Shown: one piece after another, positions 1-10,490 of the stretch
Layout: each line of letters starts with the position of its first letter
Position numbering within the stretch: the stretch's first letter is position 1
Assembly (NCBI GenBank): GCA_949825025.1
Contig: OX463787.1
Location: 18,571,482 to 18,635,481 of the forward strand
Source: Siphlonurus alternatus
Taxonomy: Eukaryota > Arthropoda > Insecta > Ephemeroptera > Siphlonuridae
DNA length: 64,000 nucleotides
Direction: 5' to 3'
Made by a program: the position numbers and the translations under genes
Notes under the pieces: generated by a model
What the model was told of the DNA's origin: nothing
The model's input: only the letters and a program-made list of their open reading frames with translations
The model's database searches: none

Positions 1-2325
1 CTCACACTTACAAATTTGGAACTTAATTTTTGTAAGGCACACAACCGTGATGTTGTTGGATACATCCCCACGTTGCTGCAGATCAACGTTATGTTGGCAA
101 GCCTGAAGAACCTCACAGAGCTCAACATCACATCCACCAACCGACCTCTGAACTTGACAGACGACGCTCTCCTTGTGCTGGGAAAAAACTGCAAGCAACT
201 TCGGTATGTCAATTAATGTGACGTAGCAAGACGATATAAATTACTAGGGGTTACTGTTTTTTTTTTTTTATTTTATGAGAATGGAGTAATGATCTCAATT
301 TTTTTTTTTATTACAGAAATGGATAGAGGGTGCAAAGTTATACTATCCTGATTGTTTTCCAGATTTTTTATAGTCAAGGAACTATTTTTAAAAAATTATT
401 GAAAGTACAGAGAAAGTGACGCCTCTCCTAATAAAAGGATAGGAGTGACTCTCATAGGACCAAAAAGGGTTCAAACCCGATCTCGGAAAAACTTTTAGCA
501 ATACTTCCCAGGCTCTAAAAAATCTGAAAAATATCAGAGTGGCATAACTTCACACCCTCTATCCATTTCTGCAATTAAATATTTGAAGTCGATACTTCAT
601 TAACTAATATGAGCTTGAGAAGGGGTAATGGGTAGGGATAAGGGAGAAAAAGTTGGTGACTGCGGTGGAGAACCTGGTGGTATAATCTTGAACTAAGTGG
701 TGAAAACAGAATTATTTTATATGTTTAACATTTTAAGGGCATTGGGTGTAGCACCGGTAGTTGGCAACACTGACGTTTCTTCATCATGTTAATTTTTGAT
801 CATTTTTTATCATTGCTCCTCGGAGTAATTTTTATGCTAGAGCTAAGCTGATTGCTGTAGTATCATTATAATTAGTAGCCCAAGTGCACGATTTGGCTAA
901 ATAATGCCTGATTTACAGAAAAGTATTTTTAATTTTTTTTATATTTTAGAAAAATGCATATATTATAAATTTAAAAAACTACTAAAAAATACTTCTCTTT
1001 AAATCAGGCTTTCTTTAGCCAAATTGTGCACTTGGGCTACTAATTATCTTGATACTACAGCAATCAGCTTAGCTCTAGCATAAAAAGTACTCCGAGGAGC
1101 AATGATCAAAAATTAACATGGTGAAGATACGTCAGTGTTGCCAACTACCGGTACTACACCCAATGCCCTTAAAGCTCTGACAGCAGCCACAGCATACAGT
1201 AATGGCAACTAACACCATAGTTAGTTGCCACAAATATTATTTTTAAACAATTTTATTTTCCTGGATATCAGGCACTAGGAATAAAAACACTCTTGTCTGG
1301 CACTAATATTCTGTCCTTTTTTTTTCCACAGCTCTCTCCGTATTGACTACAGCAGGAGCATCACGGATGATGGAATCTTCCACCTGTGTGCCAGTAATGC
1401 CCCTTACGGAGGACAATGCAAGAGCATCGAGACTCTGTCAATTGGCGGTACTTCTGTAACTGCGGACGGACTTGTGATGGCCCTCACAAACCTTCCCAAC
1501 CTGGAGATTTTAGACCATCAATATCAACTCTTACCTGCCCTTGAAAAATTTGTGGAAATTAACGGAAACTCAAAACAGCTACAACTCAAAAAGCTTTCTC
1601 TCCACGTAATAGAATTAAATTTAAAATCTGCTGAGCTAGAGAAAGTTTGTAAAATTATTCCTCATGTGAATTCTGCATATCTTCATAAGTTAGAAAATTT
1701 AGGAGTTCTTTTGAATATTGATGCTATTTCCGTTTTTGATGTCACTCAGTTTCACACCTCATTGCCAGAATTTAATTTTTTCATCACGAAATTTTCATCA
1801 TCTTTAACTTCATTTCATATTAACGAATGTAACATTGACATAGATATAAGTATCTTTGGAATTTGTCCAAATTTGGAAAAACTAAAATTACACTGGTGTG
1901 AAATTTTATCAACAAAAGAGTTCAAGGTTTTACCTAGTAGCGTCATGAAATTAAAGAAATTGTGCATAGTATGTGATCTTCACACAAAACTTGATGCCCC
2001 TTTTCTGATGCAATTGATATCGTCACCAACTTTACGTACAATTGAGTTTCAATGTATAACAATATCAGAAGCCAATCTATACTCTATGATAGTTGCAGCA
2101 AAAGAACACCATCAAGTTTTCTCAAACTTGGAACTTTTTGAAATTACAAACAATGACCAAAATAAGTTCTCGTTGGAAATCTTGATGCAGTTCATTTGTG
2201 TGTGCCCTAAGTTGGGACATCTTGACGTTTACCATTGTGTGGAATCTGATGCGTTGTATCGTCAACTGAAAAAGTTTGCACATCGCAACAAACTCTCAAA
2301 CCTCACATTTGAAGAAGAATATTAG
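1..2325 (+). CDS. Leucine-rich-repeat protein, 3' part (exons 1-203 and 1332-2325)
   Basis: Two exons in one frame give the last 398 residues of a protein whose start lies left of the window. The exon at 1-203 ends at CG|GTATGT. The next begins at 1332 after a T-rich tract and CACAG, and the split CGC codon restores the same frame to the TAG at 2323-2325. The translation shows degenerate leucine-rich repeats of the cysteine-containing/AMN1 type: LTNLELNFC, LTELNITSTN, CKQLRSLRIDYSRSITDDGI, SIETLSIGGTSVTADGL, CPNLEKLKLHWCEIL and CPKLGHLDVYHC. No membrane segment or other domain is visible in this part. Such proteins usually act as binding scaffolds, often as F-box-type substrate receptors, but no F-box is seen because the N-terminus is missing, so function is inference. 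An AATAAA lies at 2754-2759. The gene is certain; its specific identity is not. Confidence 0.85.
280..601. mobile_element. MITE family A1 (palindromic, AATGGAGTA ends)
   Basis: The left end reads AATGGAGTAATGATCTCAA and then an AAATGGATAGAGGGTGCAAA block. The right end is the inverted form, with CACCCTCTATCCATTTCT and then a diverged copy of the outer terminus. The interior is an imperfect inverted repeat and has no ORF. The same family recurs at 41417-41966, 50289-50838 and 62604-62914, and as left halves at 4306 and 33567. Subfamily A2 has the outer end AATGGACAACATACATGAA. Confidence 0.75.
737..1168. mobile_element. 432-bp foldback element with TTAA flanks
   Basis: The arms begin GGGCATTGGGTGTAG and end CTACACCCAATGCCC. 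Both sides carry TTAA (733-736 and 1169-1172), which fits a target-site duplication. The arms, about 200 bp each, stay complementary almost to the AT-rich centre near 950, and share GTGCACTTGGGCTACTAATT, TGATACTACAGCAATCAGCT (inverted) and an AGTACTCCGAGGAGCAATGA block. No coding capacity. This is the only copy of this family in the window. Confidence 0.8.
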
Positions 2326-2399
2326 TTATCTGTTCTTTTTGAGGGTAAGGTTTATGTTTTGTAACAATTCTCTTGGAAAATGAGTCATGGACAACTTAA

Positions 2400-2728
2400 A
2401 AGCATACACAGGCCTGAAGTTACAAATTAGACAGTCACCAAATGTTGTTAGAGTATAATTATAATCAACAATTGCATAATTTGTCTCAACAAGCAGTTGA
2501 GTTACGCGTGCGAAGTTACGCTCCAAAGTAAGAAATTTTGTCCTTGCCTACGTCACAACTCGATGGTAATCAGGGCTGGCTGTGAGTTGTGACGTCAGCA
2601 ATGGCTTTCTTTACAGAGCAACTTTGCACGGTTGCACCACGTGCGAATAAAAATGATGTGAATGTTGATTACATACTCTAACAACACTTTGGTGACTTTT
2701 TTATTAGTAATTTGAGGCCTGTATTCCT
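2400..2728. mobile_element. MITE family B, TTAA-flanked, in the LRR 3' region
   Basis: The left end is a variant of AGGCATACAGGCC with a 2-bp insertion. The right end is GGCCTGTATTCCT. TTAA lies at 2396-2399 and 2729-2732. The element is palindromic, with a central GTTGTGACGTCA-type core. It starts about 75 bp after the LRR stop codon, before the first AATAAA outside the repeat, so it is probably part of the 3' UTR. Confidence 0.8.
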
Positions 2729-2759
2729 TTAATTTTTATTTGTAATGGAAATTAATAAA

Positions 2760-3583
2760 GGGAAAAAAATTTAAATGTTTGGTCTCTGAATTTTGGTTAA
2801 ATATTTGAAATTTGTTCAAAAGAAAAAAGAATCTTTTCTACTGACAAATTCATCCATTTCATGCCCATTGAATATTCATGAAGAATCAGTAATAAGATGC
2901 AATTATAATTTTATGTGGTATGTGTTTGGCGCTTAACATTATGTTATATTATTCCTTACTTGTAAAAAAGTCCTATAATAAAACTTGTATTGTAAATCAC
3001 AAATTAATTTGTATCAATTTATGACATTGTATTTTAATTATTACAGGTCTCTTTTTAAGAGATTTTATATTATGTATGTATCCTGTATAAAGATAATGAG
3101 GTATTCTTAGATCTAAGTTGAAATTAGAAGATATGAGTTCATATTAACAAGTTTATTACACGCAGAGATAGTTACATTATTTAAATAACTTGTATAGAAC
3201 TGGAGTATCAGAAACTCCGTGATGGCTAGATAATAGTCATGATCAGTGGTGAAAGTAGTTTCAATCTCTTACCAGTGCGCCTCAGATAGAGGCCTGAAGG
3301 GCCAAAACCCCCGCCGGAGGCTCGATTTTTTGGGAAAAAGGGGCGTGGCTTAATTTTTCTTATATTGAAAAGTGGTTTTAAAATTTATTTATAATATTTG
3401 AATGCATCTTCAGTTTAAGTAAAATTAAATAATTATCCAAATTAAAAAAAAAAAAAAATGCAATGAGTGATTCTCACATTAAATTCATAACAAAAAATAT
3501 TTAAATATATCGTAGATATAACAGCTATTAAAAATTTTAATACGAAAGAAAATCCCGAGTGCTTTAAATTGAAAGCACGTCGA
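2760..3583. other. AT-rich intergenic stretch
   Basis: No coding pattern or recognised repeat was seen. It contains several AATAAA motifs, one at about 2977, that could be alternative poly(A) signals of the LRR gene. Confidence 0.4.
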
Positions 3584-3585
3584 CT

Positions 3586-3771
3586 TAGGATGTTCCTTTG
3601 ATATTAGTCAACTATACCATAGTTGATAAATTACGTCTTCAACTCATCCTTTATATACACGTCTAAACCTAATCTTTTTACCTCTAAAACACATCCTATT
3701 TCCTTTTAGCTCAAAGTGAGGATGAAATGAAGACTAACATTTTACGTTCAAAAAGCGAAAATAAGACGAAA

Positions 3772-3802
<31 letters not shown>

Positions 3803-4109
3803 CGATGCAAAATAAGAGAAGAGGAGAAAAGACGAGAAGAGAGTTTAATAGCGAAGAACAATTCAAATTTATTTCAAATCGGGCATGGTCTAGCAATCCA
3901 TTCTAGCACATGTCTATTTCTGACTGAGAGAACCATGAAAACCTCAGTCTGGATGGTCGGTAAATGATGGAAGATGTTATTAATGATCCGCGTGCATGAT
4001 GAGTGGGTGCTCTTTTATAACCACCATTAAAAAAGTTTGACGGTGCTTGGAATTGAACTCACGACCATCCGATTACGAACAGAATGCTCTTACAATCCTG
4101 CTTCAATCA
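3586..4109 (-). mobile_element. tRNA-headed SINE with long 3' tail (antisense)
   Basis: Read on the minus strand, the head (about 4109-4042) resembles a tRNA. It has the B-box-like GAGTTCAATTCC and an anticodon arm ATCGGA...; better-preserved copies suggest tRNA-Thr(CGU). A body with ATCATGCACGCGGATCATTA follows. Then comes a central domain that also occurs in 5S-headed elements (ACTGAGGTTTTCATGGTTCT), then GAAATAAAT and TTCTTCGCTATTAA, and a T/C-rich tail to 3586. The A-tract at 3775-3802 breaks the tail. Confidence 0.7.
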
Positions 4110-4305
4110 AAAAGTTTGAGGATACAAACACCGTTCTTTAATTAATAAAAAGGTATCTGTGCCATCATGATAGACAGCGTGAAAATTTCTTCAAACAATA
4201 AACGTTTGTGGTGTACTTAGGTTTACCTCCTAAGACAACGTGAAATTTACTCCTGCCTCGTTTGAAAGAGTTGCAGCTCCCTATAGACAAATGGAGCAGA
4301 TTTGC

Positions 4306-4650
4306 AATGGAGTATCGACCTCAATTTTTTTTATTGCTGAAATGGATAGAGGGTGCAAAGTTATAATGCTACCCTGATTTTTTTCAAATTTTTTAGAGAC
4401 CGGGAACTATTTTTAAAATATTTAATGTTCTTTTTGTCAACGTTCCTTTATACTAAGACACGCGTGAATTTTGTGCAACATTTGTCGTCATTTTTTCAGG
4501 TCCCATTGAACCGCGAAATTTCAAAAATATCATTGCATGATGGACGCATTCAAAGTTTCGCGGCACGATGGGTCCTGAAATACTTGAAACTGATTGGCTA
4601 AGCCCTTTAACATTGATCAAATCAGTGGCATAACCTGGTATAAAGGAATG
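4306..4650. mobile_element. MITE A1 left half with nested family G MITE
   Basis: The A1 left end (AATGGAGTATCGACCTCAA) is followed by a G-family foldback from about 4440. The G core has GAACCGCGAAATTTC and its inverted counterpart TTCGCGGCACGATGGGTCC. The right end of G and the right half of A1 are missing, as in unit 1. A small reading frame (4353-4601) here is a by-product of the palindrome and recurs at 33614. Confidence 0.65.
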
Positions 4651-4710
4651 TTCTTTTAATTTTGTTTTACGCTAAATTAAAGGCTCATATTTTTACTTTG
4701 TAAATAAGAC

Positions 4711-5043
4711 AATGGACAACATACATGAAAAAAATTTATTGCAGAAATGAATAGAGGGTATACCAAATTATGCCACTCGGAATTTTTCCAGATTTTTTTG
4801 TGTCCCGGAACTATTTTTAAAGAATTATTGAAAAATCTGTGATTTCAGTTGGCACCCCTGAATCCTTAATAAAAAGGATAGAGACTGGATGCCTATTGAC
4901 GCCTCCAGGGAGCGTGGCCGCACTTTCAAAAATCATTTAAAAATAGTTCTGGGTTGCAAAAAAATCTGAAAAAATTCAGAGTAGCATAATCTGGTACCCT
5001 CTATTTATTTCTGCGATGAAAAAATTTCATATATGTTTTCCAT
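4711..5043. mobile_element. MITE family A2
   Basis: The terminus AATGGACAACATACATGAA and an inner AGAAATGAATAGAGGGTA block lie on the left, with inverted equivalents on the right. The centre holds GATAGAGACTGGATGCCTAT and GACGCCTCCAGGGAGCGTGG. Other copies are at 17489-17825, 27105-27443, 33972-34305, 42967-43281 and 52412-52711. Confidence 0.75.
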
Positions 5044-5399
5044 TGTATAATTAATATATTTGCTTATTACTATTTACATAATTCTTTAGTGATTTTTTTT
5101 CATATATTATGTTACTTATTAATTGTTTATTTCCTTATTATTGTATTATGTTTACAGGGATTCACTGCACAACCTTGGTGAAATAATTTTTTCTTATTGG
5201 ACTGTTTGTGAATATCCTGCCTCTGACTTATGAGCTTTATTATTTAATAACAATTTACAACTCATAATTGCGTTCACTTAAAACCGCAAATTGGTCATTA
5301 TTGCAACAAGATCGTGGTAGGCAGATATAGCTCATTATTGCGGAAGAAGGGCGATATAATATTATATATTATGGTATCTTGATACACATGATACCCTCT

Positions 5400-6088
5400 A
5401 AGTTCGTCTTCAACTCATCTTTTACAGATCTAAACCTAATATTTTTATCTCCAAAACAAATCTTATTTCCTCTTCGCTCGAAGTGATGATGAGATTAAGA
5501 CAATATTTCTAACATTTTTTATTCTAGAAGAGGAAAAAAGACATAATCTCGTCTATTTCCCATTAAAATGGTGCAATATAAGAGGAGAAAAGAGGAGAGT
5601 AAAGCTCAATAGCGAAGAATAGAATGAATAATTTCAATTAGGGTATATGGCTCAACACAAATTTGATCTCTGCTCTAAATGTTGGCGCTGCCACACATGC
5701 AGTCTACGGATCGAGGCTAGTGTACTTGAAATTTTTGATATTGATATACAGGGTGCCCCCCTTAATTTGAATTTCTTTTTCTCTTGGAGCAGCAGCACCA
5801 GCAAATAAGGCAGGAATAAAGTGAAGTAAGGTTAAGCGTGGCGCATATTTTCTTCGCTATTAAGCTCTCTTCTCGTCTTTTCTCCTATTATTTTGCACCA
5901 TTTTAAAGATAAAAAGAGGAGAAATGACGAGATTACGTATTTTTTCCTCTTATTGATCATAAAATGTTGAAAATATTGTCTTCATTGCATTCTCACTTCA
6001 AGCGAAGAGGAAATAAGATGTGTTTAGAGCTAAAAAGATTAGGTTTAGATGTGTAAAAGATGAGTTAATGACAAAATTTTCATCTAGG
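5400..6088. repeat. Inverted pair of SINE-tail ('D') sequences
   Basis: D on the minus strand (about 5400-5635) and D on the plus strand (about 5845-6088) face each other across a 200-bp spacer. D is marked by TTCTTCGCTATTAAGCTCTC, TTTTGCACCATTTTA and AAAAGATTAGGTTTAGA. The same D sequence forms the 3' tail of the tRNA-headed SINE, so these are truncated SINE tails or an independent element. Counterparts in the array are near 34663-35372, 43640-44346 and 53063-53766. Confidence 0.6.
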
Positions 6089-6090
6089 GA

Positions 6091-6394
6091 GTGCATTGAA
6101 AGTTTGTCGTTAGATTACCGAAGTCAAGCTACGTTGAACGTGGTTATAGTACTCGGATGGAATACCATTTTAAATAAAAATTAAGTTACTCCCTTCCTGG
6201 GGTAAATTTGTCTTGTTTTCCACCCAGTGCACTTGTATATGCCGGTTCCACAGTCTTTGAACAATACTTTGGTCTATTGATAAAAGTAAAAATGTCCGTT
6301 CTAAGTGAGGTTTTTCACGGTTCCCTCAGTCTCAACTAAATGGGATGCATAACAGGCGTGAACACCATCATTGCCTTCCCTTATCTCTGGCTTC
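6091..6394 (+). mobile_element. 5S rRNA-headed SINE
   Basis: The head reads GTTAGATTACCGAAGTCAAG, then TTGAACGTGGTTATAGTACT and CGGATGG. These correspond to the internal promoter region (box A, intermediate element, box C) of 5S rRNA. The body includes TTTTCCACCCAGTGCAC, and the downstream domain (GTGAGGTTTTTCACGGTTCC, CCTCAGTC) is shared with the tRNA-headed SINE. Copies in the array: 35378-35684, 44355-44661 and 53774-54080. Confidence 0.7.
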
Positions 6395-7022
6395 AAGGGT
6401 AAGGTGACACGCCTAATGTTGAAAAAAAAAAAAAAAAAAAAAAACGAATATTATGAAAAAAATAAATAAAAATTTCTCCTCTACAACCCCAATGAGCAAA
6501 ACTAGTTTTGAGCATCAAGTTAAGTTCAAAACCCCAAGTAATTGATTATTTCGGGTTTTGAGCTTAACTGGATGCTCAAAACTAGTTTTGCTCATATTTT
6601 TCGGCTTTTGCCCGAATTCGGTTTTTGGTGGTAACATATATACAAATTGAAGCTATAAGTTTTTTAAGTTATGAAATTTTAAAGTTGACTAATTTTACAT
6701 CGAAGATCCATTTTTCCATGTCAAAGTAGTCAACTTTAAAAATTAATAACTAAAAAACTAACCAAGTTGTAATAAATGTCATCTTTTCTTCGCTATTAAG
6801 CTCTCCTCTCGTCTAATTTCCTCTTGTTTTCCACCCTTTAAGAGAATAAAAGTGGGGAAAAGACGAGATTACGTCCTTTTTTTCAACTTTTCGAATAGAA
6901 ACTTAAATTTTTATACTGGATATTTTAGCTACTGGTAGAGAATGTAGAGGAGAACATTATATTTTTTTGATAATTTTCGTGTGTGGTATTATGTTTTTAA
7001 TATTGGTGGCATTATCTTACCC
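6395..7022. mobile_element. MITE family C (C1), composite
   Basis: The ends are AAGGGTAAGGTGACACGCC and GGCATTATCTTACCC, followed by TTAA. It contains an A-run, an internal hairpin of about 100 bp (6494-6593), the family's ACATCGAAGATCCATTTTTC centre, and a nested fragment of the SINE tail D (CTTCGCTATTAAGCTC). Confidence 0.65.
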
Positions 7023-7026
7023 TTAA

Positions 7027-7364
7027 AGGCATACAGGCCTCAAATTGCAAATTAGATAGTCACCAAGTGGGTTTAGAGTAAATAATCAACATTCGCATAA
7101 TTTTTTTCCACGCGTGATGCATCCGTGCGAAGTCGCAGTTCAAAGTAAGAAATTTAGTCCTTGATGACGTCATGAAGTCCTTGATGACGTCACAACTCAA
7201 TGCTAATCGGTGCCAGCTGTGAGTTGTGACGTCAGCAAGGACTTTCTTTGTAGCGCGACTTCGCACAGTCGCACCGCGCGCATGTAAAAATAATACGAAT
7301 GTTTATTATAAACTCGAGCAACACTTTATGTCTGTCTAATTTGTAATTTGAGGCCTGTATCCCT
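7027..7364. mobile_element. MITE family B, inserted in a TTAA that is empty in the array copies
   Basis: TTAA (7023-7026), then AGGCATACAGGCC ... GGCCTGTATCCCT, then TTAA (7365-7368), 338 bp. The three array units read ACCCTTAAGGTAG at the same place (36387, 45366 and 54785), with a single TTAA. That comparison fixes both the element boundaries and the TTAA duplication. The interior holds several TGACGTCA palindromes. Confidence 0.92.
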
Positions 7365-7368
7365 TTAA

Positions 7369-7722
7369 GGTAGAGATAACATGGATCAGCTGGCCCAATG
7401 ATAAAAAAATACCTTTCATAAAAATTATGAAAAAAAAAATTAAAATGTTCTCTTCTTCATCCCCTATCAGTAGTTAAAATATCAGGTATACAAAAACGAG
7501 CTAATTTTCGAGTTAATAATTTTTAAAGTTGACTAATTTAACATGGAAGTTCCATTTCTCCATGTTAAATTAGAGAACTTTAAAAATTAAATACTGGAAA
7601 ACTAGCTCGTTTTTGTATACCTGATATTTTACCTACTGATAGGGGATGAAGAAGAGAACATTTTAATATTTTTTTTCATAATTTTTATGAATGTTATTTT
7701 TTTATCATTGGTCCAGCTGATC
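7369..7722. mobile_element. MITE family C (C2)
   Basis: The terminal repeats are GGTAGAGATAACATGGATCA and TGATCCGTGTTATCT. The inverted arms meet at CATGGAAGTTCCATTTCTCC and both contain an AAAACGAGCTA-type block. Equivalent copies are at 36391-36755, 45370-45734 and 54789-55155. Confidence 0.75.
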
Positions 7723-8108
7723 CGTGTTATCTATAAAGAGTACACATCGTGGCATTACGAACGTTAACTTACCCAGTATCTGCAAGGCTGCTCTTAGAGA
7801 GGTTTTGACTCGTAAATACGATGAAGCTTGTACTGTGATGAATTTCTGGAGCTCTTCGTGTTTTATACTTTTTTTAAGTTCAAGGGTTGTGACCTATAAG
7901 GTTATGAAATCCCAATTATGAAATTTACATGATGAAATATACTGCTTGGTATTTTTATACTAACAAGGGCGTTGACGATATATTATTGTGGGTTTTGCCG
8001 CTTTATGTCGACTTTACTCCCGGAGTTTATTCGCACGTGCGCTAAAATCAATGACTATAATAATAATTATTATAAACATAATATAACATGGTAGTATTAC
8101 GTCTCTAT

Positions 8109-8449
8109 TAAAATAAATAAATATCTATGTACCACAACGTCAACTCAGACAACAGCAGCTTTTTTCTCTTAAAACTTGGAGTGCCAATGTACCGAATTTT
8201 GCATATCATTAAGGCAAGAGTGCAGAAACTGTGTAATCAACTTAATGTGACACGTTCATTTGATATTTTTCATTTAAGCTAAACCCAGCTCAGGGATTTA
8301 GTAAGTTATGATGATTAATTGAATATATTATAAGTAGTGCTGATAGAGAATTAATTATAGTGATAATGAATTTCATTACAGATGTTTAATCAATTCGACT
8401 AAAACAATTAATCTCAGGTATGATTATAATGATATTTTGTAATGCAATT
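8109..8449. other. AT-rich intergenic stretch
   Basis: No gene or recognised repeat was seen between the end of the distal array copy and the next MITE. Confidence 0.35.
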
Positions 8450-8641
8450 AGGGGGATTCACATGGCGATTTTTATCATGCGAATAATGCGTACTTGCTGT
8501 GACATCCATTGGCGGCCATATTTGGCGATTAAAAAAAAGATCATCGCAATTAACGCGATTTCCCTGCCGCAACCTGGGATTTCACAGCTTTTACGTCAAA
8601 ATCGCATCGCATCGCCATTATCACCATTTTAAACGGCCTTT
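8450..8641. mobile_element. MITE family E (GGCGGATTCA termini), inverted and eroded copy
   Basis: It shares GGGGATTCACATGGCGATTT, ACATCCATTGGCGGCCATA, AACGCGATTTCCCTGCCGCA and the GCATCGCATCGCCATTATC end with the copies at 16404-16614 and 59524-59745, in opposite orientation to both. No ORF belongs to it. Confidence 0.7.
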
Positions 8642-9490
8642 ATACGTATAATTTTATAAATTTATATTTATATATTTGTGCTCTGTCTTTAATCATAATA
8701 ATCAATGTGTAATATATGTTGTATTTTATTGATATTTAGTATATTGTATTTGTATGTATCCATAATCAGAATTGGAAGCAATAAACAAATTTATAAACTC
8801 TAATCTTTTATGTGGATCAATGATTGATAAACCTTAAAAAATGTGGATAATAATTTAAATACATTTCATATTTAAAAAAATAATATTTTCATGCAGGAAT
8901 TTAAAAGTTAAGCCTGATACAAATTTTAAATATAGAATTTGCTCTTATATATGATTTCTATTGATTGATATATTTTTAGCAATTCTATACTCATCAATGA
9001 CTTATAATATACGGTTTCAAATAATCCACACCAAATATTTTTTTAAATTAATCAAATGACTTTATAAAACAAAATTCACGAATTCGTGTCATTAATTTCT
9101 GTATGAAATTTTCACTATTCAGCTATTAAAAGAACATATTTATTAAAATTAGAATAACTGATGATAAAAAGTATATTTAGAGAACACATTTAAAACAATG
9201 CATAAATTTCTTTTTTTGTCATTATTTGAATATATTTTTTTAATATAAAGACATGAAAAAAGCAGCCAATTATAATAATTTTTTTATTTCAAGGAGAAAA
9301 AACTGTTTTAATGGCAATAAACAAAATGATTTCATTTAGAACATATAATATAAATGTTGTATATTATGACAAATGTGATCTCTGAATTTTCTCCTTTGAT
9401 TTTAATAAAATTTGAAGATCTTAAAAACTCCCAATCACCAGAATAGATTTAAAATGGCTTTGAAATTTTCGAGAGGTATATTTTGTATTA
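8642..9490. other. AT-rich intergenic stretch
   Basis: No coding signal or recognised element was seen. It consists of A/T-rich low-complexity sequence with scattered AATAAA. Confidence 0.35.
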
Positions 9491-9535
9491 TGTACAGCCA
9501 CACGAGGAAATAAATAAATAAAATAAATAAATAAG
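9491..9535 (-). repeat. Retroelement-like tail next to a TAAA microsatellite
   Basis: On the minus strand a short TTTA run is followed by CCTCGTGTGGCTGTACATAA. The identical arrangement occurs on the plus strand at 62284-62330, next to a long TTTA array. A shared unique tail beside the same microsatellite suggests the 3' end of a retroelement family that ends in TTTA repeats. Confidence 0.45.
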
Positions 9536-9648
9536 AGACTTGCGCTTTTCTATGTTTCCTAATATTATTGCTCAAGACACATTTTCTTCATTAGGCTACG
9601 TAAAATTTCTCAAAAGTAGAGGTTTAGTTTAAGGTATCTTCTAGAACT

Positions 9649-9805
9649 AAGATCTGCGCCGACGGTGGCTGCAGGCAGCTTCACGCCCAGACCCTTCAGC
9701 GCTCATGGTCGCGACCCTCCTACTCACCGGGGCATCGCAGCGAGCAGCCAAAGTCACTCGCCTTCTGCCACCGGCGGCCCGGTATAGGCACAACGCTTCA
9801 GCGCT
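9649..9805 (-). pseudogene. 28S rRNA fragment
   Basis: This is a sharply GC-rich island in AT-rich DNA. The minus strand reads TATACCGGGCCGCCGG, then GAGTAGGAGGGTCGCGAC, GAGCGCTGAAGGGTCTGGGC and finally GCGCAGATCTT. The order and sequence match a conserved part of eukaryotic 28S rRNA (AGTAGGAGGGCCGC, then GTGAGC, GAAG, GGGCG and CAGATCTTGG) as recalled from known rRNAs. Homology stops abruptly at both ends, so it is a transplanted fragment of about 157 bp and not an rDNA unit. Confidence 0.75.
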
Positions 9806-10035
9806 ATCCATTTTCAGATTTTCAGGGCCAGTTGCTTTAGTTGTACTTAAAAAAGTCCTGACTTATCGATTATCAGGTTTTTATACTTATAACTATATTA
9901 AAAAAGATCAATAAATTAATTGGTAAGTGTATTTGATTTTCTAGCAATGCATCATGATTTAAATTAATGTTAAATAATAATAATAATAATGATAAATAAT
10001 GGGTACATTGCTTGTGACATCATATTAAACGAATT

Positions 10036-10222
10036 TTGCTACCATTTAAACATGCAAGTTCCATTTCTTCATGTCAAAGTATTCAACTTTAAAAATTCAT
10101 AACTCAAAAACTAGATCGTATTTGAGTATTTGTATACCTGATATTTTAACTACTGATAGGGGCCGGGTTTAGAGGAGAACATTGATTTTTTTTTAACATT
10201 GGTGGCATTATCCTTATACCTT
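10036..10222. mobile_element. MITE family C, right part
   Basis: It contains the family's CATGCAAGTTCCATTTCTTC centre, then ATACCTGATATTTTAACTAC, TGATAGGGG and the right end CATTGGTGGCATTATCC. The left arm is missing. Confidence 0.6.
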
Positions 10223-10265
10223 TAACTCTTGTTTAATGAAAATAATCAAAGCTCACATTTTAATC

Positions 10266-10490
10266 AAGGCTGGCTTTATATCAGGTTATGCCATCGATTG
10301 GACCAATGTTAAAGGGCTTAGCCAATCAGATTCAAGTATTCCAGGACCCACGTGCCGCGAAATTTTGAATGCGCCCATGATGCAATGCTATTTTTGAAAT
10401 TTCGTGGTGCAATGGGTCCTGGAAATAGTGCATGGAAAAATGACGCACAAAATACGCATGTGGCTTAACCTGTATAAAGCCAACCTTGAT
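10266..10490. mobile_element. MITE family G
   Basis: The ends are AAGGCTGGCTTTATATCAGG and a right end with CTGTATAAAGCCAACCTT. The inner arms are TGCCGCGAAATTTTGAATGC and a TTTGAAATTTCGTGGTGCAA equivalent. It is the same family as the G insertions nested in A1 in the array (41548-41766 and 50420-50638). Confidence 0.7.

Larger units (their letters stand above)
204..1331 (+). other. Intron of the LRR gene, carrying two MITEs
   Basis: The intron runs from GTATGT at 204 to CCACAG ending at 1331. About two thirds of it is two foldback elements (280-601 and 737-1168), annotated separately. The rest is AT-rich without recognisable content. Confidence 0.85.
3584..8108. repeat. Distal partial copy of the tandem-array unit
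   Basis: This segment matches 32849-37134 of array unit 1 almost base for base, from CTTAGGATGTTCCTTTGAT to ACATGGTAGTA.TACGTCT, and the flanks are unrelated. It carries the same junction (GGTATAAAGGAATGTTC near 4640) that unit 1 has, where units 2 and 3 contain about 1.1 kb more. It differs from unit 1 by a family B MITE inserted at 7027-7364 and by a loss of about 90 bp near 6490. It is therefore a relative of unit 1, copied or moved as a 4.5 kb block. Confidence 0.85.
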
